Translations under genes and position numbers: made by a program
Source of the DNA: Morinoia aosen
Lineage: Eukaryota > Arthropoda > Malacostraca > Amphipoda > Talitridae
Assembly: GCA_030386875.1 (NCBI GenBank)
Contig: JASJYW010000026.1
Span: 16,153,465 to 16,217,464 of the forward strand
DNA: 64,000 nucleotides
Reading direction: 5' to 3'
Notes under the pieces: model-generated
Seen by the model: only the letters and a program-made list of their open reading frames with translations
The model's database searches: none
Told to the model about the DNA's origin: nothing
Shown: positions 31,831-44,187 of the stretch, one piece after another
Layout: each line of letters begins with the position of its first letter
Position numbering within the stretch: the stretch's first letter is position 1

Positions 31831-34575
31831 TGGGGGAGTGTGGGGGAGTGTGGGGGAGTGTGAGGAAGTGTGGGGGAGTGTAGGAGAATGTGGGGAAATG
31901 TGGGGGAGTGTGGGGGAGTGTGGGGGAATGTGGGGGAGTGTGGGAGGGTGTGGGGGAGTGTGGGGGAGTGTGGGGGAGTGTGGGGGAGTGTGGGGGAGTG
32001 TAGGAGAATGTGGGGAAATGTGGGGGAGTGTGGGGGAGTGTGGGGGAATGTGGGGGAAAGTGGGGGAGTGTGGGGGAGTGTTAGGAAGTGTGGGGGAGTG
32101 TAGGAGAATGTGGGGAAATGTGGGGGAGTGTGGGGGAGTGTGGGGGAATGTGGGGGAGTGTGGGAGGGTGTGGGGGAGTGTGGGGGAGTGTGGGGGAGTG
32201 TGGGGGAGTGTGGGGGAGTGTAGGAGAATGTGGGGAAATGTGGGGGAGTGTGGGGGAGTGTGGGGGAGTGTGAGGTAGTGTGAGGGAGTGTAGGAGAATG
32301 TGGGGAAATGTGGGGGAGTGTGGGGGAGTGTGGGGGAATGTGGGGGAGTGTGGGAGGGTGTGGGGGAGTGTGGGGGGAGTGTGGGGGAGTGTGGGGGAGT
32401 GTGGGGGAGTGTAGGAGAATGTGGGGAAATGTGGGGGAGTGTGGGGGAGTGTGGGGGAGTGTGAGGTAGTGTGAGGGAGTGTAGGAGAATGTGGGGAAAT
32501 GTGGGGGAGTGTGGGGGAGTGTGGGGGAATGTGGGGGGAGTGTGGGAGGGTGTGGGGGAGTGTGGGGGAGTGTGGGGGACGGTGGGGGAGTGTAGGAGAA
32601 TGTGGGGAAATGTGGGGGAGTGTGGGGGAGTGTGGGGGAATGTGGGGGAAAGTGGGGGAGTGTGGGGGAGTGTGAGGAAGTGTGGGGGAGTGTAGGAGAA
32701 TGTGGGGAAATGTGGGGGAGTGTGGGGGAGTGTGGGGGAATGTGGGGGAGTGTGGGAGGGTGTGGGGGAGTGTGGGGGAGTGTGGGGGAGTGTGGGGGAG
32801 TGTGGAGGAATGTGGGGGAGTGTGGGGGAGTGCGGGGGAGTGTGGAGGAGTGTGGGGAGTGTGGGGGAGAGTGGAGGAGTGTGGGGGAGTGTAAGGAAGT
32901 GTGGGGGAGTGTAGGAGAATGTGCGGAAATGTGGGGGAGTGTGGGGGAGTGTGGGGGAATGTGGGGGAGTGTGATAGGGTGTGGGGGAGTGTGGGGGAGT
33001 GTGGGGGGAGTGTGGGGGAGTGTGGGGGAATGTGGGGGGAAAGTGGGGGAGTGTGGGGGAGTGTGAGGAAGTGTGGGGGAGTGTAGGAGAATGTGGGGAA
33101 ATGTGGGGGAGTGTGGGGGAGTGTGGGGGAGTGTGAGGAAGTGTGGGGGAGTGTGGGAGAATGTGGGGAAATGTGGGGGAGTGTGGGGGAGAGTGTGGGG
33201 GAATGTGGGGGAGTGTGGGTGGGAGTGTGGGGGAGTGTGGGGGAGTGTGGGGGGAGTGTGGGAGTGGGGAGTGTGGGAGTGTGGGGAATGTGGGGAGTGT
33301 GGGGAGTGTGGGGGAATGTGGGGGAGTGTGGGGAGTGGGGGGGAGTGTGGGGGGAGTGTGGGGGAAGTGGGGTGTGGGGGAGTGTGGGGAGGTGGGGAGT
33401 GTGGGGGAGTGTGGGGAGTGTGGGGGAGTGTGGGGGAGTGTGGGGGAGTGTGGGGGATGTGGGGGGAGTGGTGGGGGAGTGTGGGGGGTGGGGGGAGTGG
33501 TGGAGGTGTGGGGGAGTGTGGGGGAGAGTGGTGTGGGGGAGTGTGGAGGGAGTGTGGGGGGAGTGTGGGGAGGGGGGAGTGGGGGGAGTGTGGGGGAGTG
33601 TGGGGAGTGTGGGGGAGTGTGGAGGAGTGTGGGGGAGTGTGGGGAGTGTGGGGGAATGTGGGGAGTGTGGGGAGTGTGGGGGTGTGGGGGAGTGTGGGGG
33701 AGTGTGGGGGAGTGTGGGGGAGTGTGTGGAGTGTGGGGGAGTGTGGGAGATGTGGGGATGTGGGGGAGTGGGGGGGAGTGTGGGGGAGTGTGGGGGAGTG
33801 TGGGAGTGTGGGGGTGTGGGGGGTGTGTGGGAGTGTGGGGGTGTGTGGGGGAGTGTGGGGGAGTGTGGGGGTGTGGGGGAGTGTGGGGGAGTGGGGGAGT
33901 GGGGTGTGGGGGGTGTGGGGGTGTTGGGGGAGTGTGTGGGATGTGGGAGTGTGGGGAGTGTGGGGGAGTGTGGGGGAGGTAGGGGTGTGGGGGGAGTGTG
34001 GGAGGGTGTGGGGGGTGGGGGAGTGTGGGGGAGTGTGGGGGAGTGTGGGGAGTGGGGGTGTGGGGGAGTGTAGGGAGTGTGGGGTGTGTGGGAATGTTGG
34101 GGGAGTGTGGAGGAGTGTGGGGGAGTGTGGGGGAGTGTTGGGGAGTGTTGGGGGTGTGGGGGAGTGTTGGGGAGTGTGGAGGAGTGTGTGAGAGTGTTAG
34201 GGAGTGTGAGGGGAGTTTGGAGGAGTGTGGTGGGAGTGTTAGGGAGTGTGGGGGGAGTGTGGAGGAATGTGGGGGAGTGTGGGGGAGTATGGGGAGTGGA
34301 GGAGTGTGGGGGAGTGTTGGGAGTGTGGAGGAGTGTAGGGGAGTGTGTGGGAATGTTGGGGAGTGTGGAGGAGTGTGGGGGAGTGTGGGGGAATGTGAGG
34401 GGAGTGTGGAAGACTGTGGGGGAGTGTGGGGGAGTGTGGGGGAGGGTGGGGGAGCGTTGGGGAGTGTGGGGGAGTGTAGGGGAGTATGGGGGAGTGTGGG
34501 GGAAGTATGGGGGAGTGTGGGGGAGTGTGGGGGAAGTATGGAGGAGTGTGGGGGAGTGTGGGGGGAAAAGGAAGC
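31831..34575 (+). repeat. G-rich decamer array (GTGGGGGAGT), macro-copy 1
   Basis: About 2.7 kb. To about 33180 the decamers are regular and form higher-order repeats marked by GTAGGAGAATGTGGGGAAAT (near 31879, 31999, 32099, 32219, 32289, 32412, 32482, 32592, 32692, 32910 and 33082). From about 33240 the unit lengths are irregular. It ends in GAAGCAACATC just before a gap. Confidence 0.94.
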
Positions 34576-34581
34576 AACATC

Positions 34582-35081
34582 NNNNNNNNNNNNNNNNNNN
34601 NNNNNNNNNNNNNNNNNNNNNNNNNNNNNNNNNNNNNNNNNNNNNNNNNNNNNNNNNNNNNNNNNNNNNNNNNNNNNNNNNNNNNNNNNNNNNNNNNNNN
34701 NNNNNNNNNNNNNNNNNNNNNNNNNNNNNNNNNNNNNNNNNNNNNNNNNNNNNNNNNNNNNNNNNNNNNNNNNNNNNNNNNNNNNNNNNNNNNNNNNNNN
34801 NNNNNNNNNNNNNNNNNNNNNNNNNNNNNNNNNNNNNNNNNNNNNNNNNNNNNNNNNNNNNNNNNNNNNNNNNNNNNNNNNNNNNNNNNNNNNNNNNNNN
34901 NNNNNNNNNNNNNNNNNNNNNNNNNNNNNNNNNNNNNNNNNNNNNNNNNNNNNNNNNNNNNNNNNNNNNNNNNNNNNNNNNNNNNNNNNNNNNNNNNNNN
35001 NNNNNNNNNNNNNNNNNNNNNNNNNNNNNNNNNNNNNNNNNNNNNNNNNNNNNNNNNNNNNNNNNNNNNNNNNNNNNNNNN
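34582..35081. other. Assembly gap, exactly 500 N
   Basis: Placeholder gap between macro-copies. The last bases before it (GCAACATC) match 62073-62081, so the hidden sequence may begin like 62082 onward. Confidence 0.97.
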
Positions 35082-38000
35082 CCTCTACTTGCTCCCATCT
35101 ACCCTCTACTTATCCCATCTACCCTCTACTTGCCCCGATCTACCCTCTACTTATCCCATCTACCCTCTACTTGCTCCCATCTACCCTCTACTTGCTCCCA
35201 TCTACCCTCTACTTGCTCCCATCTACCCTCTACTTGCTCCCATCTACCCTCTACTTGCTCCCATCTACCCTCTACTTGCCCCATCTACCCTCTACTTGCT
35301 CCCATCTACCCTCTACTTGCCCCATCTACCCTCTACTTGCTCCCATCTACCCTCTACTTGCTCCCATCTACCCTCTACTTGCCCCATCTACCCTCTACTT
35401 GCCCCATCTACCCTCTACTTGCTCCCATCTACCCTCTACTTGCTCCCATCTACCCTCTACTTGCCCCATCTACCCTCTACTTGCCCCATCTACCCTCTAC
35501 TTGCTCCCATCTACCCTCTACTTGCTCCCATCTACCCTCTACTTATCCCATCTACCCTCTACTTGCCCCGATCTACCCTCTACTTGCTCCCATCTACCCT
35601 CTACTTGCTCCCATCTACCCTCTACTTGCTCCCATCTACCCTCTACTTGCTCCCATCTACCCTCTACTTGCTCCCATCTACCCTCTACTTGCTCCCATCT
35701 ACCCTCTACTTGCTCCCATCTACCCTCTACTTGCTCCCATCTACCCTCTACTTGCTCCCATCTACCCTCTACTTGCTCCCATCTACCCTCTACTTGCTCC
35801 CATCTACCCTCTACTTGCTCCCATCTACCCTCTACTTGCTCCCATCTACCCTCTACTTGCTCCCATCTACCCTCTACTTATCCCATCTACCCTCTACTTG
35901 CTCCCATCTACCCTCTACTTGCTCCCATCTACCCTCTACTTGCTCCCATCTACCCTCTACTTGCTCCCATCTACCCTCTACTTGCTCCCATCTACCCTCT
36001 ACTTGCTCCCATCTACCCTCTACTTGCTCCCATCTACCCTCTACTTGCTCCCATCTACCCTCTACTTGCTCCCATCTACCCTCTACTTGCTCCCATCTAC
36101 CCTCTACTTGCTCCCATCTACCCTCTACTTGCTCCCATCTACCCTCTACTTGCTCCCATCTACCCTCTACTTGCTCCCATCTACCCTCTACTTGCTCCCA
36201 TCTACCCTCTACTTGCTCCCATCTACCCTCTACTTATCCCATCTACCCTCTACTTATCCCATCTACCCTCTACTTGCTCCCATCTACCCTCTACTTGCTC
36301 CCATCTACCCTCTACTTGCTCCCATCTACCCTCTACTTGCTCCCATCTACCCTCTACTTGCTCCCATCTACCCTCTACTTGCCCCATCTACCCTCTACTT
36401 GCTCCCATCTACCCTCTACTTGCCCCATCTACCCTCTACTTGCTCCCATCTACCCTCTACTTGCTCCCATCTACCCTCTACTTGCTCCCATCTACCCTCT
36501 ACTTGCCCCCATCTACCCTCTACTTGCTCCCATCTACCCTCTACTTGCTCCCATCTACCCTCTACTTGCTCCCATCTACCCTCTACTTGCTCCCATCTAC
36601 CCTCTACTTGCTCCCATCTACCCTCTACTTGCTCCCATCTACCCTCTACTTGCCCCATCTACCCTCTACTTGCTCCCATCTACCCTCTACTTGCCCCGAT
36701 CTACCCTCTACTTATCCCATCTACCCTCTACTTGCTCCCATCTACCCTCTACTTGCCCCATCTACCCTCTACTTGCCCCGATCTACCCTCTACTTATCCC
36801 ATCTACCCTCTACTTGCTCCCATCTACCCTCTACTTGCCCCATCTACCCTCTACTTGCCCCGATCTACCCTCTACTTATCCCATCTACCCTCTACTTGCC
36901 CCATCTACCCTCTACTTGCCCCGATCTACCCTCTACTTATCCCATCTACCCTCTACTTGCTCCCATCTACCCTCTACTTGCTCCCATCTACCCTCTACTT
37001 GCCCCATCTACCCTCTACTTGCTCCCATCTACCCTCTACTTGCTCCCATCTACCCTCTACTTGCTCCCATCTACCCTCTACTTGCTCCCATCTACCCTCT
37101 ACTTGCCCCATCTACCCTCTACTTGCTCCCATCTACCCTCTACTTGCCCCATCTACCCTCTACTTGCTCCCATCTACCCTCTACTTGCCCCATCTACCCT
37201 CTACTTGCTCCCATCTACCCTCTACTTGCTCCCATCTACCCTCTACTTGCCCCGATCTACCCTCTACTTGCTCCCATCTACCCTCTACTTGCTCCCATCT
37301 ACCCTCTACTTGCCCCATCTACCCTCTACTTGCTCCCATCTACCCTCTACTTGCCCCATCTACCCTCTACTTGCTCCCATCTACCCTCTACTTGCCCCAT
37401 CTACCCTCTACTTGCTCCCATCTACCCTCTACTTGCTCCCATCTACCCTCTACTTGCCCCATCTACCCTCTACTTGCTCCCATCTACCCTCTACTTGCTC
37501 CCATCTACCCTCTACTTGCTCCCATCTACCCTCTACTTGCTCCCATCTACCCTCTACTTGCTCCCATCTACCCTCTACTTGCTCCCATCTACCCTCTACT
37601 TGCTCCCATCTACCCTCTACTTGCTCCCATCTACCCTCTACTTGCTCCCATCTACCCTCTACTTGCTCCCATCTACCCTCTACTTGCTCCCATCTACCCT
37701 CTACTTGCTCCCATCTACCCTCTACTTGCTCCCATCTACCCTCTACTTGCTCCCATCTACCCTCTACTTGCCCCATCTACCCTCTACTTGCTCCCATCTA
37801 CCCTCTACTTGCCCCATCTACCCTCTACTTGCTCCCATCTACCCTCTACTTGCTCCCATCTACCCTCTACTTGCTCCCATCTACCCTCTACTTGCTCCCA
37901 TCTACCCTCTACTTGCTCCCATCTACCCTCTACTTGCTCCCATCTACCCTCTACTTGCTCCCATCTACCCTCTACTTGCTCCCATCTACCCTCTACTTGC

Positions 38001-41000
38001 TCCCATCTACCCTCTACTTGCTCCCATCTACCCTCTACTTGCTCCCATCTACCCTCTACTTGCTCCCATCTACCCTCTACTTGCTCCCATCTACCCTCTA
38101 CTTGCTCCCATCTACCCTCTACTTGCTCCCATCTACCCTCTACTTGCTCCCATCTACCCTCTACTTGCTCCCATCTACCCTCTACTTGCTCCCATCTACC
38201 CTCTACTTGCTCCCATCTACCCTCTACTTGCCCCATCTACCCTCTACTTGCTCCCATCTACCCTCTACTTGCCCCATCTACCCTCTACTTGCTCCCATCT
38301 ACCCTCTACTTGCTCCCATCTACCCTCTACTTGCCCCATCTACCCTCTACTTGCTCCCATCTACCCTCTACTTGCTCCCATCTACCCTCTACTTGCTCCC
38401 ATCTACCCTCTACTTGCTCCCATCTACCCTCTACTTGCCCCGATCTACCCTCTACTTGCTCCCATCTACCCTCTACTTGCTCCCATCTACCCTCTACTTG
38501 CTCCCATCTACCCTCTACTTGCCCCGATCTACCCTCTACTTATCCCATCTACCCTCTACTTGCTCCCATCTACCCTCTACTTGCTCCCATCTACCCTCTA
38601 CTTATCCCATCTACCCTCTACTTGCTCCCATCTACCCTCTACTTGCTCCCATCTACCCTCTACTTATCCCATCTACCCTCTACTTGCCCCGATCTACCCT
38701 CTACTTGCTCCCATCTACCCTCTACTTGCCCCCATCTATATCTACTTGCTCCCATCTACCCTCTACTTATCCCATCTACCCTCTACTTGCCCCGATCTAC
38801 CCTCTACTTGCTCCCATCTACCCTCTACTTATCCCATCTACCCTCTACTTGCCCCGATCTACCCTCTACTTGCCCCATCTACCCTCTACTTGCTCCCATC
38901 TACCCTCTACTTGCTCCCATCTACCCTCTACTTGCTCCCATCTACCCTCTACTTGCTCCCATCTACCCTCTACTTGCTCCCATCTACCCTCTACTTGCTC
39001 CCATCTACCCTCTACTTGCTCCCATCTACCCTCTACTTGCTCCCATCTACCCTCTACTTGCTCCCATCTACCCTCTACTTGCTCCCATCTACCCTCTACT
39101 TGCTCCCATCTACCCTCTACTTGCTCCCATCTACCCTCTACTTGCTCCCATCTACCCTCTACTTGCTCCCATCTACCCTCTACTTGCTCCCATCTACCCT
39201 CTACTTGCTCCCATCTACCCTCTACTTGCCCCGATCTACCCTCTACTTATCCCATCTACCCTCTACTTGCTCCCATCTACCCTCTACTTGCCCCATCTAC
39301 CCTCTACTTGCTCCCATCTACCCTCTACTTGCTCCCATCTACCCTCTACTTGCCCCGATCTACCCTCTACTTATCCCATCTACCCTCTACTTGCCCCATC
39401 TACCCTCTACTTGCTCCCATCTACCCTCTACTTGCTCCCATCTACCCTCTACTTGCTCCCATCTACCCTCTACTTGCTCCCATCTACCCTCTACTTGCTC
39501 CCATCTACCCTCTACTTGCTCCCATCTACCCTCTACTTGCTCCCATCTACCCTCTACTTGCTCCCATCTACCCTCTACTTGCTCCCATCTACCCTCTACT
39601 TGCTCCCATCTACCCTCTACTTGCTCCCATCTACCCTCTACTTGCTCCCATCTACCCTCTACTTGCCCCGATCTACCCTCTACTTATCCCATCTACCCTC
39701 TACTTGCTCCCATCTACCCTCTACTTGCTCCCATCTACCCTCTACTTATCCCATCTACCCTCTACTTGCTCCCATCTACCCTCTACTTGCTCCCATCTAC
39801 CCTCTACTTGCTCCCATCTACCCTCTACTTGCTCCCATCTACCCTCTACTTGCTCCCATCTACCCTCTACTTGCTCCCATCTACCCTCTACTTGCTCCCA
39901 TCTACCCTCTACTTGCCCCGATCTACCCTCTACTTGCTCCCATCTACCCTCTACTTATCCCATCTACCCTCTACTTGCTCCCATCTACCCTCTACTTGCT
40001 CCCATCTACCCTCTACTTGCCCCGATCTACCCTCTACTTGCTCCCATCTACCCTCTACTTATCCCATCTACCCTCTACTTGCTCCCATCTACCCTCTACT
40101 TGCCCCGATCTACCCTCTACTTGCTCCCATCTACCCTCTACTTATCCCATCTACCCTCTACTTGCTCCCATCTACCCTCTACTTGCTCCCATCTACCCTC
40201 TACTTGCTCCCATCTACCCTCTACTTGCTCCCATCTACCCTCTACTTGCTCCCATCTACCCTCTACTTGCTCCCATCTACCCTCTACTTGCTCCCATCTA
40301 CCCTCTACTTGCTCCCATCTACCCTCTACTTGCCCCCATCTACCCTCTACTTGCTCCCATCTACCCTCTACTTGCTCCCATCTACCCTCTACTTGCTCCC
40401 ATCTACCCTCTACTTGCTCCCATCTACCCTCTACTTGCTCCCATCTACCCTCTACTTGCCCCCATCTACCCTCTACTTGCTCCCATCTACCCTCTACTTG
40501 CTCCCATCTACCCTCTACTTGCTCCCATCTACCCTCTACTTGCTCCCATCTACCCTCTACTTGCTCCCATCTACCCTCTACTTGCTCCCATCTACCCTCT
40601 ACTTGCTCCCATCTACCCTCTACTTGCTCCCATCTACCCTCTACTTGCTCCCATCTACCCTCTACTTGCTCCCATCTACCCTCTACTTGCTCCCATCTAC
40701 CCTCTACTTGCTCCCATCTACCCTCTACTTGCCCCCATCTACCCTCTACTTGCTCCCATCTACCCTCTACTTGCTCCCATCTACCCTCTACTTGCTCCCA
40801 TCTACCCTCTACTTGCTCCCATCTACCCTCTACTTGCTCCCATCTACCCTCTACTTGCTCCCATCTACCCTCTACTTGCTCCCATCTACCCTCTACTTGC
40901 TCCCATCTACCCTCTACTTGCTCCCATCTACCCTCTACTTGCCCCGATCTACCCTCTACTTGCTCCCATCTACCCTCTACTTATCCCATCTACCCTCTAC

Positions 41001-43395
41001 TTGCTCCCATCTACCCTCTACTTGCCCCGATCTACCCTCTACTTGCTCCCATCTACCCTCTACTTATCCCATCTACCCTCTACTTGCCCCGATCTACCCT
41101 CTACTTGCTCCCATCTACCCTCTACTTGCCCCATCTACCCTCTACTTGCTCCCATCTACCCTCTACTTGCTCCCATCTACCCTCTACTTGCCCCATCTAC
41201 CCTCTACTTGCCCCATCTACCCTCTACTTGCTCCCATCTACCCTCTACTTGCTCCCATCTACCCTCTACTTATCCCATCTACCCTCTACTTGCTCCCATC
41301 TACCCTCTACTTGCCCCGATCTACCCTCTACTTGCTCCCATCTACCCTCTACTTATCCCATCTACCCTCTACTTGCCCCGATCTACCCTCTACTTGCTCC
41401 CATCTACCCTCTACTTATCCCATCTACCCTCTACTTGCTCCCATCTACCCTCTACTTGCTCCCATCTACCCTCTACTTGCTCCCATCTACCCTCTACTTG
41501 CTCCCATCTACCCTCTACTTGCTCCCATCTACCCTCTACTTGCTCCCATCTACCCTCTACTTGCTCCCATCTACCCTCTACTTGCTCCCATCTACCCTCT
41601 ACTTGCCCCGATCTACCCTCTACTTGCTCCCATCTACCCTCTACTTGCCCCATCTACCCTCTACTTGCTCCCATCTACCCTCTACTTGCTCCCATCTACC
41701 CTCTACTTGCTCCCATCTACCCTCTACTTGCTCCCATCTACCCTCTACTTGCTCCCATCTACCCTCTACTTGCTCCCATCTACCCTCTACTTGCTCCCAT
41801 CTACCCTCTACTTGCTCCCATCTACCCTCTACTTGCTCCCATCTACCCTCTACTTGCTCCCATCTACCCTCTACTTGCTCCCATCTACCCTCTACTTGCT
41901 CCCATCTACCCTCTACTTATCCCATCTACCCTCTACTTGCTCCCATCTACCCTCTACTTGCTCCCATCTACCCTCTACTTGCTCCCATCTACCCTCTACT
42001 TGCCCCGATCTACCCTCTACTTGCTCCCATCTACCCTCTACTTGCCCCATCTACCCTCTACTTGCTCCCATCTACCCTCTACTTGCTCCCATCTACCCTC
42101 TACTTGCTCCCATCTACCCTCTACTTGCTCCCATCTACCCTCTACTTGCCCCATCTACCCTCTACTTGCTCCCATCTACCCTCTACTTGCTCCCATCTAC
42201 CCTCTACTTGCCCCGATCTACCCTCTACTTGCTCCCATCTACCCTCTACTTGCCCCATCTACCCTCTACTTGCTCCCATCTACCCTCTACTTGCTCCCAT
42301 CTACCCTCTACTTGCCCCATCTACCCTCTACTTGCTCCCATCTACCCTCTACTTGCTCCCATCTACCCTCTACTTGCTCCCATCTACCCTCTACTTGCTC
42401 CCATCTACCCTCTACTTGCTCCCATCTACCCTCTACTTGCTCCCATCTACCCTCTACTTGCTCCCATCTACCCTCTACTTATCCCATCTACCCTCTACTT
42501 GCTCCCATCTACCCTCTACTTGCTCCCATCTACCCTCTACTTGCCCCCATCTACCCTCTACTTGCTCCCATCTACCCTCTACTTGCTCCCATCTACCCTC
42601 TACTTATCCCATCTACCCTCTACTTGCTCCCATCTACCCTCTACTTGCTCCCATCTACCCTCTACTTATCCCATCTACCCTCTACTTGCTCCCATCTACC
42701 CTCTACTTATCCCATCTACCCTCTACTTGCTCCCATCTACCCTCTACTTGCTCCCATCTACCCTCTACTTGCTCCCATCTACCCTCTACTTATCCCATCT
42801 ACCCTCTACTTGCTCCCATCTACCCTCTACTTATCCCATCTACCCTCTACTTGCTCCCATCTACCCTCTACTTATCCCATCTACCCTCTACTTGCTCCCA
42901 TCTACCCTCTACTTGCTCCCATCTACCCTCTACTTGCTCCCATCTACCCTCTACTTGCTCCCATCTACCCTCTACTTGCTCCCATCTACCCTCTACTTGC
43001 TCCCATCTACCCTCTACTTGCTCCCATCTACCCTCTACTTGCTCCCATCTACCCTCTACTTGCTCCCATCTACCCTCTACTTGCTCCCATCTACCCTCTA
43101 CTTGCTCCCATCTACCCTCTACTTGCTCCCATCTACCCTCTACTTGCTCCCATCTACCCTCTACTTGCTCCCATCTACCCTCTACTTGCTCCCATCTACC
43201 CTCTACTTATCCCATCTACCCTCTACTTGCTCCCATCTACCCTCTACTTGCTCCCATCTACCCTCTACTTATCCCATCTACCCTCTACTTGCCCCCATCT
43301 ACCCTCTACTTGCGCCATCTACCCTCTACTTGCGCCATCTACCCTCTACTTGCGCCATCTACCCTCTACTTGCGCCATCTACCCCATCTACCCTC
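35082..43395 (-). repeat. 20-21 bp minisatellite (CCCATCTACCCTCTACTTG), macro-copy 2
   Basis: About 8.3 kb and near 400 units, the longest array here. Variants after CTACTT are GCTCC (21 bp, dominant), GCCCC, GCCCCGA and ATCCC (20-21 bp). TTGCGCC units occur only in the last ~90 bp (from about 43310), the type that dominates the array at 14000-15545. One aberrant unit near 38737 reads CATCTATATCTAC. The long open frames of about 3,000 codons in three phases are incidental. Confidence 0.96.
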
Positions 43396-43766
43396 AGATA
43401 TGAGATAGAGTCGCAGAAATGACGCACGGCCTCCTGGGAAATGGGCGGGAAAACTGGGAACTGTGAGGGAAATGGCGGGAAAAATAGACCGAGGGAAAGG
43501 GGAGGAAAGGGGGCTTTGATTGGCTTAATGTGGTGACTTCATCAAGAAATGTGGCCCCTTTTCTCGGTCCTTTTCATCCGTAACCTAAATTGTGAAGAAA
43601 TGGACCTTAAGGGCTGACAAAATTGGAGTGAATCGGTTTTAAATGATTTCTTTAAATATAAATCCGATTTTCCTTTACATGCAAATAACGAAAAAGTGAA
43701 GAATTTTTAACCTAAGTTACCGCATACAAACCAGAAAGTTACTTTCAGAACCTTTATATACAAACC
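43396..43766. other. Conserved spacer, macro-copy 2
   Basis: Near-identical to 15546-15951 apart from the local duplication present there. No gene seen. Contains GGCGGGAAAA motifs near 43445-43482. Confidence 0.8.
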
Positions 43767-43873
43767 AGGGCGGCGCATAAGTAGCGCTCCCTTAAAAAAA
43801 AAAAAAATTAATAATAAATAAACTATGTAAGGTATAGCGATGATGATAATTGCAGAGCAGCTCTTAAAGTTTA
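43767..43873 (+). repeat. Left terminal inverted repeat, copy III
   Basis: Starts AGGGCGGCGCATAAG. The first ~28 bases form an imperfect palindrome ending GCGCTCCCT. Includes an A run at 43794-43807. Confidence 0.82.
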
Positions 43874-44187
43874 TTTTACAAGTAAGTATGGAAAATAATA
43901 TTCTTTAAATTATCCCCATTGTTGGTCAAACATAAACGTACTCTTTTAATTCCTGTAGAGCATTAGGCTTGTCAATGTAAGCATTTCCTTTAAATTATCC
44001 CTAAATAAATGTCAAGCGGGCTCAGATCTGGAGATCTTGGTGGCCACGGTACGTCACCAAAACACTAAAGTACTCCTTGTGGTATATTCGTTTTCTTTGA
44101 ATTTAGAGACCATTGGTTTTATGCAATTGTTATCAGGACTTCTTCCATCATTATAAATGTTCCTGTAACTTCTGTGCACTGCAATAA
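43874..44187 (-). pseudogene. Tc1/mariner-type transposase remnant, copy III
   Basis: Third copy of the remnant described at 1081-1400. The complement of the PRSPDL-encoding stretch lies near 43995-44055. Relative to copy II it differs by a few bases (for example AAGCGGGCTCAG and AAATTATCCCTAAATAAA), so the flank has aged while the repeat has stayed uniform. Confidence 0.7.

Noticed and set aside
33998..43422. Three overlapping open frames of about 3,000 codons
   Set aside because: They cross a 500-N gap and consist of a 20-21 bp repeat with no stop codons; three phases are open at once, which real coding sequence does not do.
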